Source: Listeria monocytogenes
GTDB taxonomy: Bacteria; Bacillota; Bacilli; Lactobacillales; Listeriaceae
Direction of reading: 5' to 3'
NCBI RefSeq assembly: GCF_041765605.1
Contig: NZ_CP168900.1
Location: 2,915,729 to 2,979,728 of the forward strand
Length of the DNA: 64,000 nucleotides
The translations under genes were made by a program, and so were the position numbers. Below are positions 8,201 through 17,066 of the stretch, piece after piece. The stretch's first letter is position 1. The number at the start of each line of letters is the position of its first letter. A model generated the notes under the pieces. It saw only the letters and a program-made list of their open reading frames with translations, had not been told where the DNA came from and searched no databases.

Positions 8201-10192
8201 CTATCTCTCGCTAAGGATAAGTTCCTCGTTTATTTTAATAATATATACTACTAAGACGATTAGTAAATAAAAATAATCATCCTCGTTTTCGTCTACAATA
8301 GATCCATGTGAATATTTGTTTCTTATACCCAATGCATTGTCAAATTCAGAATTATTAAGGATATAGTTTAGATAGTCTACCTCAGGTTTGGCAAAAAAAG
8401 TATTCTCATAAATTAATAATTCCTCTTCAATCATTTCATCTATCTCTTGTTGTTGATATGCCAACTCTTTATTAATATCCAGTTTTTTATCCGAATGGTA
8501 ATAATGAATAACCCCATATTTATAAATATTAGAAAAAATACGGATTCGTAATAACTGCTTTTCAGTTATGAATATATCTCCTTTTTTATCAATCGAAATA
8601 ATATAATTATCAAGTAAAAATTCAATATCTAATCGTTGATAATTATGAAAATCATCTTTTTTAATTTTATTATTAACTATTAGTTCTACAAAATCATCTC
8701 CATTTATCTCTTTAGTTATATACGTTATATGTGATTGATCTGAAAAAAGTAAATACATAACTCTGAGAATGGCTTTATTATTCTGATTTATATATATATA
8801 TTTCCTGTCTAATCTACTCTTTAACGACTTAAGCGTTGGCGTTTCTTCTAGTTCGAATAATTCTTTATCTATTTCATTTTCCTCAATGTATAGTTTCCAT
8901 TGTTTTCTTAATTGTTCCTCTATAGTAACTAAGTTTTTAGTCTGAATATGAATTTTTTCTGACTTGTTCGTAAAATCTATTGGTAGCCAGTTTACAAGAA
9001 AGTATTCCTTACTATATTCCGAAAAAAAATAAACTATCAGTTCTTCTATTCTTATATCAAAAATCTCTTGTAGTTTATCCTGATATATTTTAAAGCTTAT
9101 TAACATCAAGATATTTTTACCATTGAAATAAAAACTTGTTTCATAATTTTTATTAGTATGAATCCCCAATAACTTTTTCATTAAAGTTGAACTTTCGATG
9201 TTAGGAAAGCTACATAAATTTAAAATCCAATTTCCTGTGAAAAAACCATTAAAATACATCATATACTCTAGTAAATTTTCTTTGGATTTTTCTTTTTTTA
9301 AATAGTCAATGTCAATTAAGTTTTTAAAATCTTCTTTCGCCATATCATACTTTTCTTTGTCTGAATAAATAACTATTGATTGCTCTATTCCATTATTTGC
9401 ATTACCATTTTCATCACTAAAAATTTTCTTCTCTATTTGCGCACATCTTTTCCTAGACTTTAATTTTAATTTAGCATCAATTTGAAGTTCCTTAACACCT
9501 TGAATTCCTTGTCCAACCAAATAAAGATAATTTAAATCAGCTGTCTCACCCTTTATATATAGTTCGCAAAGATTATACATTTCATCTTTCGTAATGTTGT
9601 GAGGAATAAAATACCTAGTTTCGCTAGGAGTATAGTTATCTAAAACTAATTCGATATTTCTTGCTTTCGCAAGAAATATATCCTTTATTACAGTAGGATA
9701 ATGTTTCACAAAATAATTAGTTTTCAAAAAATATTCAACAGGGATTTCGTATTCTTTAAAAAAGCATCTCATGTCATTTTCACAAATTCTCACATCTAAT
9801 TTATGCTTTTCAAAGCATTCTAAAAAGTCTTCTTTATAAAGAGTGTCACTATACTTGTCCATATCAGTATATTTTACTACATTTCCACCTAAATCGAGAT
9901 TATTTTGAGCAAAAAAATACTTAAAACATTCTAAAACATCTTGTTTTGATAACTCTCGGAAAAATTGATTAAGTTTTCTGTTAAGTATACTCTTAGTCTC
10001 TTTAATCTGCTTATCTGATAAATTGACAGGATAAGTTTCTTTACTCATGAATTTCAAAATATTATATACTTCTAGCATATCCAAAAGATTGTTTGTTTCC
10101 ATGTCTTCACTAGACACGATAAGTTCTTTCAACCTCTTAAAATGATAACAGCTAGATATATCTGATGAACTATAAAATTTAATCCGTTCCAT
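8201..10192 (-). CDS. Large protein with C-terminal HEPN-like motif, partner of AbiH
   Basis: I do not recognise the family. The 663-residue protein is rich in Ile, Lys, Asn and Glu, with no signal peptide and no clear membrane segment except a hydrophobic C-terminal helix (about 643-655). Near the end, RNKYSHG (Arg624 to His629) fits the R-x4-6-H active-site signature of HEPN ribonucleases, in the RNxxxHG form seen in many defence HEPN proteins. The hydrophobic helix after it fits the last HEPN helix. It is the first gene of a two-gene unit with AbiH and is very AT-rich. I infer a sensor or RNase partner in a phage-defence pair. Confidence 0.7.
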   Translation of the reverse strand: MERIKFYSSSDISSCYHFKRLKELIVSSEDMETNNLLDMLEVYNILKFMSKETYPVNLSDKQIKETKSILNRKLNQFFRELSKQDVLECFKYFFAQNNLDLGGNVVKYTDMDKYSDTLYKEDFLECFEKHKLDVRICENDMRCFFKEYEIPVEYFLKTNYFVKHYPTVIKDIFLAKARNIELVLDNYTPSETRYFIPHNITKDEMYNLCELYIKGETADLNYLYLVGQGIQGVKELQIDAKLKLKSRKRCAQIEKKIFSDENGNANNGIEQSIVIYSDKEKYDMAKEDFKNLIDIDYLKKEKSKENLLEYMMYFNGFFTGNWILNLCSFPNIESSTLMKKLLGIHTNKNYETSFYFNGKNILMLISFKIYQDKLQEIFDIRIEELIVYFFSEYSKEYFLVNWLPIDFTNKSEKIHIQTKNLVTIEEQLRKQWKLYIEENEIDKELFELEETPTLKSLKSRLDRKYIYINQNNKAILRVMYLLFSDQSHITYITKEINGDDFVELIVNNKIKKDDFHNYQRLDIEFLLDNYIISIDKKGDIFITEKQLLRIRIFSNIYKYGVIHYYHSDKKLDINKELAYQQQEIDEMIEEELLIYENTFFAKPEVDYLNYILNNSEFDNALGIRNKYSHGSIVDENEDDYFYLLIVLVVYIIKINEELILSER

Positions 10193-10454
10193 ACTATACT
10201 CACCTCTTTTTAAATTTATTTTAACAAATCGTTAAATATTATAAGAAATAAGCTTCTTCTCTTACTCTTATAATAATATCAGTTCTTGAATTATCTTCAA
10301 TAGCTTTTTCACGCACTTACTGTAGATTATATTTCTTCATCTATATTGGATGTCATTCTCTAAGAAAATAATTACTCCCAACGCTTTAACCGATTTCTTT
10401 TTCATCTCTAGTATGTCTTCTTCTATGTAATCCCATTCTACCTTAATTAAAAAC
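10193..10454 (-). other. AT-rich leader of the HEPN-AbiH pair with coding debris
   Basis: This stretch lies between the 93-bp repeat and the HEPN gene. A TATAAT -10 box lies at 10238-10243 on the minus strand, and I see no convincing -35. Two short minus-strand reading frames look protein-like: 10337-10450 and 10239-10316. They are in different frames and may be parts of one decayed gene interrupted by a frameshift. No integrase or transposase motif is visible. Confidence 0.4.
10239..10450 (-). pseudogene. Possible decayed gene fragment at the insertion junction
   Basis: On the minus strand, 10337-10450 reads IKVEWDYIEEDILEMKKKS and onward to a stop after about 37 residues. 10239-10316, in another frame, reads REKAIEDNSRTDIIIRVREE and onward to a stop. 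Both have the charge pattern of real protein rather than random AT-rich translation, and the first begins within 5 bases of the repeat edge. I cannot assign a family. Chance open frames in AT-rich DNA are a real alternative. Confidence 0.3.
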
Positions 10455-10547
10455 AAGAAAAAACCACATTATTCAGCGGAAACTTTCAACTTAGATGGTA
10501 AGTTTGAAGTTTTCGTGAACATGTGGTTTCAGTTATTGTAGTAATCC
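10455..10547. repeat. 93-bp repeat, mnmG-proximal copy (mnmG terminator hairpin)
   Basis: This is the partner of the copy at 7061-7153. The outer arms AACCACAT and ATGTGGTT pair perfectly, and an inner imperfect stem surrounds GATG. On the minus strand it follows the mnmG stop by 6 bases and ends in TTTTTTC, so it acts as the mnmG terminator. It marks the right boundary of the AbiH insertion. Confidence 0.8.
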
Positions 10548-10553
10548 GTGTTC

Positions 10554-12443
10554 TTATTTACTTATTTTCGCTATCTTTCCTTGCTCAATATAAACTAGCA
10601 AAATAGATATATCGGCTGGGTTTACTCCGCTGATACGGCTCGCTTGGGCGATGGAAAGGGGTTCGATTTTCTTTAATTTTTCTAGGGCTTCTGTTGCTAG
10701 GCCGCTGATTGCATCATAATCGATATTTTCTGGGATTTTCTTGTCTTCCATGCGCTTCATTTTTTCTACTTGAAGGTTGGATTTTTGAATGTAGCCTTCG
10801 TATTTAATTTGAATTTCTACTTGTTCAGCGATTTCGTCGGTCACAAATGTTTCACGTGAAACAATTTGGGCGATTTTGTCGTAAGTTATTTCGGGTCGGC
10901 GGAGTAAATCTGCTGCTAGAATTCCGTCTTTTAGCTCTCCAGAACCGATTTCTTTTAGCATCGCTTGAACTTCGGCAGTTGGTTTAATGCGTGTTTTTTG
11001 TAGTCTTTCTTTTTCTGCTTCGATGGCACTTTGTTTTGCTAAAAAGCGTTCATAACGTTCGTCGCTAATTAAGCCGATTTCATGACCGATTTCTGTTAAA
11101 CGTAAATCTGCATTATCATGGCGTAATAGCAAACGGTATTCGGCACGAGATGTAAGTAAACGATATGGTTCTTCGGTTCCTTTTGTTACTAAATCGTCAA
11201 TTAAAACGCCGATATAAGCTTGGTCGCGACCAAGGATAACTGGTTCTTTTTCAAAGACTTTACGAGCAGCATTGATTCCTGCCATTAAGCCTTGTCCGGC
11301 TGCTTCTTCGTAACCACTTGTACCATTAATTTGGCCGGCTGTGAAAAGACCTTCGACTAATTTAGTTTCAAGTGATGGCCACAGTTGGTCTGGCATTACT
11401 GCATCATATTCGATAGCGTAGCCAACACGCATCATTTCTACATTTTCAAGACCTGGAATAGTTCTTAACATTTCGCGTTGTACTTCTTCTGGCAAACTGG
11501 TGGAAAGTCCTTGGACATACACTTCTTCGGTATTTTTGCCTTCTGGTTCAAGGAAGATTTGGTGTCTTGGTTTGTCGCTGAAACGAACAATTTTATCTTC
11601 AATGGATGGGCAATATCTTGCACCAGTGCCTTTTTTCGTTGCTGTAAACATTGGTGAACGGTGTAAGTTCGCTTGGATTATTTCATGGGTTGTTTCGTTT
11701 GTATAAGTTAACCAACACGGTAGTTGGTCAAGCAACATTTCCACCGTATCAAAGCTAAATGCTCGCGGATGGTCGTCACCCGGTTGTTCTTCTGTTTTTG
11801 AGTAGTCAATCGTACTTGATTTTACGCGCGGTGGGGTTCCAGTTTTAAAGCGGCGCAGTTCAAAACCTAGTTCTTCCAGATGCTCTGAAAGTTTCACAGA
11901 AGGTTGTTGGTTGTTTGGACCGCTGGAATAGCGCAGTTCACCAACAATAATTTCGCCACGTGAGAAAGTTCCGGTAGTAATAACAACTGTTTTCGCGTAG
12001 TAAATTGCGCCACTGTTTGTAATAACGCCTTTACACACGCCATCTTCAATCACTAAACGGTCAACAAGTCCTTGGCGCAAAGTGATATTTTCTTCTTTTT
12101 CAATTGTGTGTTTCATTTCGTGTTGGTAATCCCATTTGTCTGCTTGAGCACGTAATGCACGAACAGCCGGGCCTTTACCAGTATTTAGCATCCGCATTTG
12201 GATGTACGTTTTATCCGTGTTGCGACCCATTTCGCCACCAAGAGCATCAATTTCACGCACAACCACGCCTTTTGCTGGACCTCCAACAGAAGGATTACAT
12301 GGCATAAAAGCGACCATATCTAAATTTATCGTTAACATCAGTGTTTTTGCGCCCATTCGACCACTGGCAAGACCTGCTTCTACTCCCGCATGGCCTGCAC
12401 CAACAACGATGACGTCAAAAGTTCCTGCATCATAGGTTTGCAT
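10554..12443 (-). CDS. mnmG: tRNA uridine-5-carboxymethylaminomethyl modification enzyme MnmG (GidA)
   Basis: MnmG, with MnmE, installs the cmnm5 group on wobble U34 of several tRNAs. The 629-residue length is normal. The N-terminal FAD site is [12 protein letters not shown] (about residues 12-23). [11 protein letters not shown] and the late [12 protein letters not shown] motif are family signatures. The stop lies directly before the repeat that ends its transcript. A perfect parS lies inside the gene at 10848-10863. It is downstream of mnmE with a 24-base gap, as in the ancestral operon, but rsmG no longer follows. Confidence 0.97.
   Translation of the reverse strand: MQTYDAGTFDVIVVGAGHAGVEAGLASGRMGAKTLMLTINLDMVAFMPCNPSVGGPAKGVVVREIDALGGEMGRNTDKTYIQMRMLNTGKGPAVRALRAQADKWDYQHEMKHTIEKEENITLRQGLVDRLVIEDGVCKGVITNSGAIYYAKTVVITTGTFSRGEIIVGELRYSSGPNNQQPSVKLSEHLEELGFELRRFKTGTPPRVKSSTIDYSKTEEQPGDDHPRAFSFDTVEMLLDQLPCWLTYTNETTHEIIQANLHRSPMFTATKKGTGARYCPSIEDKIVRFSDKPRHQIFLEPEGKNTEEVYVQGLSTSLPEEVQREMLRTIPGLENVEMMRVGYAIEYDAVMPDQLWPSLETKLVEGLFTAGQINGTSGYEEAAGQGLMAGINAARKVFEKEPVILGRDQAYIGVLIDDLVTKGTEEPYRLLTSRAEYRLLLRHDNADLRLTEIGHEIGLISDERYERFLAKQSAIEAEKERLQKTRIKPTAEVQAMLKEIGSGELKDGILAADLLRRPEITYDKIAQIVSRETFVTDEIAEQVEIQIKYEGYIQKSNLQVEKMKRMEDKKIPENIDYDAISGLATEALEKLKKIEPLSIAQASRISGVNPADISILLVYIEQGKIAKISK
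10848..10863. promoter_or_regulatory. parS site 1 (inside mnmG)
   Basis: Perfect 16-bp palindrome TGTTTCACGTGAAACA, the ParB (Spo0J) nucleation site used for origin segregation. It lies inside coding sequence. Confidence 0.93.
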
Positions 12444-12467
12444 TTTATAAAAACATCTCCTAAAAAA

Positions 12468-13841
12468 TCATTTTCCAAGGCAAAATTGATTGAACAACTG
12501 ATCGAGTAATTCATCCTGGACAGAATCACCAGTAATTTCACCTAGTAAATCCCATGCACGAGTCATATCGATCTGGACAATATCCACTGGCATACCGAGC
12601 TGAATCCCTGTTGTAACGCCATTTAAAGCTTCAAGTGCTTGGTGAAGGAGCGCAATGTGTCGAACGTTCGATACATATGTTGCATCACCCGCATCAATGT
12701 CACCCGCAAAAAACAGTGTTTTAATCGCTTCTTCTAAAGCCTCTAAACCTTCATCGTTTACTAGAGAAGTGGAAACAATCGGGTTTTCCCCTGCAAGTTC
12801 ACGCACTCTATTTATATCAAGCTTTGTTTCCAAATCTGTTTTATTTAAAACGACCACATAATTATGACCCGCGGCTGCTTCAAATAACGCTTCATCTTCC
12901 ACTGTCAGCTCTTCGTTTTGATTTAATACTAGCAGGATAAAATCGGCATCCGCCAAGGCTTTTCTTGAACGTTCTACACCAATTTTTTCCACAATATCTT
13001 CTGTCTCACGAATTCCGGCCGTATCAATTAAACGCAGCGGAACACCGCGAACATTGACGTATTCTTCTATAATATCTCGCGTCGTCCCAGCAATATCAGT
13101 GACAATCGCTTTTTCTTCTTGAATTAGTTGGTTAAGCAAGGAGGATTTCCCAACATTTGGTCGACCAATAATAGCCGTTGCCAATCCTTCGCGGAGAATT
13201 TTCCCTTGGCTTGCTGTTTGTAAAAGTTGCTCGACGGAAGCGCGAACTAGCTCGGTTTTTTCCAGTAGCATTCGCTGGGTCATTTCCTCCACATCATCGT
13301 ACTCCGGATAGTCGATATTTACTTCGACTTGCGCTAGTGCATCCAAAATTTCTTGACGTAAATTGCGAATCAACCGTGAAAGATTTCCGTCCATTTGCCG
13401 AATTGCCACGCCCATCGCCCGGTCTGTCTTGGCGCGAATTAAATCCATCACAGCCTCCGCTTGCGACAAATCAATTCTTCCATTTAAAAATGCACGCTTT
13501 GTGAATTCACCTGGTTCAGCTAAATTAGCCCCATTTCGAAGTAACAGTTGCAACACGCGGTTCACGGAAACAATTCCGCCGTGCGCGTTGATTTCTACCA
13601 CATCTTCCCGTGTAAAAGTACGCGGCGCACGCATAACCGTGACCATTACTTCCTCAATTACTTCGCCGTCTTCTTTTATGTGACCGTAGTGAATGGTGTG
13701 ACTTTCCGCTTCACTCAAGCTATTTTTGGCATAAAAAATACGATCCGCTATCTGAATCGCCTCTGGACCGCTTAATCTAATAATAGCAATGGCCCCTTCT
13801 CCCGGCGGTGTTGAGATTGCAGCAATAGTATCAAATTCCAT
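12468..13841 (-). CDS. mnmE: tRNA modification GTPase MnmE (TrmE)
   Basis: MnmE is the GTPase partner of MnmG in U34 modification. The 457-residue protein has an N-terminal folate-binding domain ([16 protein letters not shown]). The G domain carries GRPNVGKSS (G1), a DIAGTTRD switch, DTAGIRET (G3) and NKTD (G4), and the protein ends in the invariant FCLGK. It is the promoter-proximal gene of mnmE-mnmG. In Bacillus jag lies immediately upstream; here jag is 47 kb away. Confidence 0.97.
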   Translation of the reverse strand: MEFDTIAAISTPPGEGAIAIIRLSGPEAIQIADRIFYAKNSLSEAESHTIHYGHIKEDGEVIEEVMVTVMRAPRTFTREDVVEINAHGGIVSVNRVLQLLLRNGANLAEPGEFTKRAFLNGRIDLSQAEAVMDLIRAKTDRAMGVAIRQMDGNLSRLIRNLRQEILDALAQVEVNIDYPEYDDVEEMTQRMLLEKTELVRASVEQLLQTASQGKILREGLATAIIGRPNVGKSSLLNQLIQEEKAIVTDIAGTTRDIIEEYVNVRGVPLRLIDTAGIRETEDIVEKIGVERSRKALADADFILLVLNQNEELTVEDEALFEAAAGHNYVVVLNKTDLETKLDINRVRELAGENPIVSTSLVNDEGLEALEEAIKTLFFAGDIDAGDATYVSNVRHIALLHQALEALNGVTTGIQLGMPVDIVQIDMTRAWDLLGEITGDSVQDELLDQLFNQFCLGK

Positions 13842-14198
13842 TCTTTACTCATCCTTTCTCATTAGAATTTCAGCTCAAATAAGCCTTATCCTATTTTGAA
13901 TAAATTTTGGCACATGATTTTGTGCATTTTCAACAACTTACGCTCCGCTTTGACCAAAGCAATTAAATTGTTAGTATTTTGAAGGTTATCCATAGACTTA
14001 TTAACATATCCACAGAAAAACCATTAATAAAAATTCATCCATACCATTTTAACTTATCCACATGTGAATAACAATAGTTTTATCCTTACTAGTTAAGAAA
14101 ACTTAAATTTTCTCGTTAAAGCTTTAACTTATCCTTCCACTTCCTTGGCTTTAACTCAATTCTTTTTATCTATACTAAAGTTAAAAGGAGGAGAAAAA
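13842..14198. other. Intergenic region with three DnaA-box-like sequences
   Basis: This divergent region between mnmE and the carboxypeptidase holds TTATCCATA (13986-13994), ATATCCACA (14006-14014) and a perfect TTATCCACA (14054-14062) within 77 bp. The surroundings are AT-rich. A TATACT at 14171-14176 is a possible -10 for the carboxypeptidase. I found no clear -35/-10 pair for mnmE. The cluster is about 49.5 kb from the origin. Confidence 0.55.
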
Positions 14199-15017
14199 AT
14201 GAAAATACATAAATTAACTTGGGTGCTATTAATGGGGCTATTACTGCTCTCATCCTGTTCCACGAAGCAACCAAACCTATACTTGTCAGCAAATGCCGCC
14301 GCGGTTTATTCAGTCGAAAATGGCAAACCATTATATGAACAAAATGCCGATAAAGTAATGCCAATCGCAAGTTTAAGCAAACTAATGACAGCTTTTTTAA
14401 TTTTAGAGGCTGTGGATAACAATGAATTATCGTGGGATGAAACACTTGACCTTGTTCGATTGGATGATCCTTCCGCCGTCTCTCTTTACGCGATTACACA
14501 AAAAAGAACGTGGTCCGTCAGGGATTTATACAACGCTATGCTCACCATGTCTGCAAATGACGCCGCAGAAACACTTGGGGACCGTTTAGACGGAGCAGAT
14601 TTTCCAAAAGAAATGAATAGACAGGCTACAAAATTAGGCATGTCGAGTAGAACCAATTTTGTCAGTGCTAGCGGACTGGATGTTGACGGGAAAACGGCTG
14701 TTTCCACCACAAAGGATTTATTTTTGCTATCATCTAAATTAATTTCCACTCATCCTGAAGTGTTAGAGACAACTTCCAAACCTACCGTCACCACTGATGA
14801 AGGCGCCAAACTCGAATCCACGAACGACTTACTTGGTTCGATTCAAGGGTTAGATGGGCTGAAAACTGGTTTTACCGATGAAGCCGGCTATTGCTTTATT
14901 GGAACAGCGGAACGCGGAGGAAAACGTGTGATTTCGATTGTTTTAGATGCAGGAACCGCGGAAAAACGATTTAAAGATACGGAGAAGCTGATGGAGGTTG
15001 GATTTAAAGGACTATAG
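14199..15017 (+). CDS. D-alanyl-D-alanine carboxypeptidase (DacA-type), predicted lipoprotein
   Basis: A serine carboxypeptidase that trims the terminal D-Ala from peptidoglycan stem peptides. The 272-residue protein carries all three catalytic motifs: SxxK at Ser58-Lys61 (SLSK), SAN at 118-120 and KTG at 222-224. The N-terminus is a lipoprotein signal peptide with LSSC at 17-20, so Cys20 is the likely lipid anchor. That replaces the C-terminal amphipathic anchor of classical DacA, and the protein is shorter than usual. I chose the ATG at 14199 because AAAGGAGGAG lies 6 bases upstream; the open frame extends to a TTG at 14145. Confidence 0.9.
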   Translation: MKIHKLTWVLLMGLLLLSSCSTKQPNLYLSANAAAVYSVENGKPLYEQNADKVMPIASLSKLMTAFLILEAVDNNELSWDETLDLVRLDDPSAVSLYAITQKRTWSVRDLYNAMLTMSANDAAETLGDRLDGADFPKEMNRQATKLGMSSRTNFVSASGLDVDGKTAVSTTKDLFLLSSKLISTHPEVLETTSKPTVTTDEGAKLESTNDLLGSIQGLDGLKTGFTDEAGYCFIGTAERGGKRVISIVLDAGTAEKRFKDTEKLMEVGFKGL

Positions 15018-15024
15018 TCACATT

Positions 15025-15058
15025 AAAAAGGGATTTGCTTTTTAACAAATCCCTTTTT
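15025..15058. terminator. Bidirectional terminator
   Basis: Perfect 13-bp stem AAAAAGGGATTTG/CAAATCCCTTTTT with an 8-base loop, between the converging carboxypeptidase and DUF4303 genes. T-runs occur on both strands. Confidence 0.9.
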
Positions 15059-15064
15059 AGTAGT

Positions 15065-15595
15065 TTATTTTTCTTGTAAAAGCTTCATTCGTGTCATGGA
15101 ATCTGCCACTTCTTCATCATGATCTATGCAGTAAAATTTAAAATCCGCTGTTTTATTAATTTTTTCGAAAGTTTTTGTCTCCGAAAATTTTATGATACTT
15201 TCTGTAAAAGTAACTAGCAGCTCATTTACATATACTTCCCATGCTTGATAATCATCATCGACTTCATTAGGGTATATTTGATTAAAAATAGCGGTCAGCT
15301 CTTCTTCACTAAAAACATAAAATGTATCGAAACATTGGTATTTCCAATCGCCTGTATTGTATTTCAATTCTTGGATTTCTTCTTCCGTTTGATAGTTTTC
15401 ACCATACTTGCCATTTTGATAACGTGCCAGCGTTTCAGCAAAAGCTTTTTCCGTGTTTACGCATAAATTAATCTCAGCATATTCCGCATTACAATCAAAT
15501 GCAAAAGCATAGTATGTTAACTCAGGGTTTTCTTGTAGGAACTTTTCCACCCCTTCAATTGCAAAATTAACGATTTTTTGTGTATCCACCTTCAT
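15065..15595 (-). CDS. DUF4303-like protein
   Basis: The protein has 176 residues and is acidic and cytoplasmic, with no signal or membrane segment. The opening (KIVNFAIEGVEKFLQENPEL, then YAFAFDCNAEYAEINLCVNT) and the later DWKYQCFDTF resemble DUF4303 proteins, whose function is unknown. I chose the ATG at 15595, which has GAGGAAGAGG upstream; longer starts exist to 15640. It follows the SMUG2-like gene with a short gap and may be cotranscribed. Confidence 0.6.
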   Translation of the reverse strand: MKVDTQKIVNFAIEGVEKFLQENPELTYYAFAFDCNAEYAEINLCVNTEKAFAETLARYQNGKYGENYQTEEEIQELKYNTGDWKYQCFDTFYVFSEEELTAIFNQIYPNEVDDDYQAWEVYVNELLVTFTESIIKFSETKTFEKINKTADFKFYCIDHDEEVADSMTRMKLLQEK

Positions 15596-15644
15596 ATTGT
15601 CCTCTTCCTCTCTGTTTGTTGTCATTGGATTACTTCTCACCTTT

Positions 15645-16355
15645 TCATTGATTTTTTAAAGCGCAAAGATACTTTTCCATATAAACATCTTTATTTTTAG
15701 AATTATATTGCATAATAAAACGGGGATGTTCCAAAGGTATGATTGTACCAAAAAAATGATGCTCGTCATTTATTTTCGATAAAAAATTAAAATTCTCGCC
15801 GCTGCCAATGCAGTAACAGACCGAAGTATCTATCCCGCAATCTATTTGGTTTTGGAGCGATTCTAAAATAAATGGCCTCAGTGCCTCTTGTAATTTCTTA
15901 TTCTCATAATAGTTGCAATTAACCTCATTGCCTTTTGCATTCATACGAACAATACCAAGTGGACAGACAAAATTCATATAAAAATCAGTATAAAAAGCCT
16001 CACAACCCCCGTATTCTGTCATAACATCATATAAAAAATCTGAGGAAGACTGGTTTATATAAAATTTATCAATAAAAATACCGGTTTCGTTTTGAAGGTG
16101 TTTTGCGTCTTCAAAAGGAACGCCTGTCACAGCAGAACCTCTCCGCGCGGGAGAACTTCCAAGGATTATCCGGCGAGGTTTAGTATCATTATAGTATTTC
16201 TGATAAAATGCTGTCGTTATTTTTTGCACTAGTTCGCTTTGATCACCAGAATATGGGTTAACGGTGCAATACCCCTCCGGCAAATCAAACGAACTATTCG
16301 CAAGCGCCTCATTAAACTGCAATATCCGTTTAGCAATAGTTGTATTTTCAGTCAT
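15645..16355 (-). CDS. SMUG2/DUF4918-like uracil-DNA glycosylase family protein
   Basis: The protein has 236 residues. NPYSGDQSE, IILGSSPARRGSAVTGVPF and FYMNFVCPLGIVRMN match the pattern of the SMUG2-like branch of the uracil-DNA glycosylase superfamily (DUF4918), whose members excise damaged bases. I chose the ATG at 16355 because AGAGAGGG precedes it; an upstream extension to 16397 overlaps the TetR stop. It lies 23 bases behind the TetR gene. Family placement is from motif memory, and activity on uracil or hydroxymethyluracil is not shown. Confidence 0.65.
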   Translation of the reverse strand: MTENTTIAKRILQFNEALANSSFDLPEGYCTVNPYSGDQSELVQKITTAFYQKYYNDTKPRRIILGSSPARRGSAVTGVPFEDAKHLQNETGIFIDKFYINQSSSDFLYDVMTEYGGCEAFYTDFYMNFVCPLGIVRMNAKGNEVNCNYYENKKLQEALRPFILESLQNQIDCGIDTSVCYCIGSGENFNFLSKINDEHHFFGTIIPLEHPRFIMQYNSKNKDVYMEKYLCALKNQ

Positions 16356-16378
16356 GTAAATTAGCCCTCTCTGTATTT

Positions 16379-16906
16379 TTATTTCACAATCTGCCAAACA
16401 TCCTCAAATAAATCCGCATACCCTGCTTGTTCCCACCTGCTTGCAAAATAAGGATTATGAAAATAAGTGAATGCCGTAATAATCGCGGTTCCTTGATTCG
16501 TTCGACCGCTCACTTCTTCGGCTTTTTGTGCTAAATGGGCTACGTGGTTTTTCACTAATTCTTCATTTTGTTCAATATAATCCGTATAAAGTAAAAACAT
16601 TTTTCGGTCGGTTTTGTATCGTTTTTTCTTAGTATCGGCCAAGAGCCAAAGCCAGTCGTGAAGCGCATCATCTGGTGTTTGCCCTGCGTCCTGTGTCCAA
16701 TCGAAAATCTCCCGCGAAGTTTCCTCTAACCAACGTAGCGCCAATTTTTGAAATAAATCCTCTTTATTTCGATAATGCTTATAAAGTGCCGCATGTGTGA
16801 CGTTCAAATTACCCGCAATATCATACAGCGTCGTTTTTTCCATGCCTTTTTCGTAAATGATTTTCTCTGCCATATTTAAAATAATTTCTTGTGATAGTCT
16901 CGCCAT
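16379..16906 (-). CDS. TetR-family transcriptional repressor
   Basis: The protein has 175 residues. The N-terminal helix-turn-helix reads AEKIIYEKGMEKTTLYDIAG, then LNVTHAALYKHYRNKEDLF, the standard TetR DNA-recognition pattern. The C-terminal ligand domain is specific to this protein. The ATG at 16906 has GAGGGG upstream. The gene is divergent from an SDR gene, and the space between holds two identical-geometry inverted repeats overlapping both promoters, so it very likely represses itself and the SDR gene. Confidence 0.9.
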   Translation of the reverse strand: MARLSQEIILNMAEKIIYEKGMEKTTLYDIAGNLNVTHAALYKHYRNKEDLFQKLALRWLEETSREIFDWTQDAGQTPDDALHDWLWLLADTKKKRYKTDRKMFLLYTDYIEQNEELVKNHVAHLAQKAEEVSGRTNQGTAIITAFTYFHNPYFASRWEQAGYADLFEDVWQIVK

Positions 16907-16941
16907 TTTAACCCCTCGATTCAACTCATTCTTTGCTTTTT

Positions 16942-17037
16942 ATTATACAGGAAAACAGAAAAGTTACAAATCCTTGACAAAGTAACTAAAAGGAGTATAC
17001 TTCCAACTATAAAGTTACTAAAATTATAAAAAGTAAC
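16942..17037. promoter_or_regulatory. Divergent TetR/SDR promoters with two GTTAC-N14-GTAAC operators
   Basis: Rightward: TTGACA (16974-16979), 16-bp spacer, TATACT (16996-17001). Leftward: TATAAT at 16942-16947 on the minus strand, with TTGTAA 16 bp upstream. Operator 1 is AAGTTAC (16961-16967), 14 bases, then GTAACT (16982-16987), covering both -35 boxes. Operator 2 is AAGTTAC (17012-17018), 14 bases, then GTAAC (17033-17037), downstream of the SDR start point. Identical spacing argues for one dimeric repressor. Confidence 0.8.
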
Positions 17038-17066
17038 CATTTTGAATTTAAAGGAGCGAATAGATT

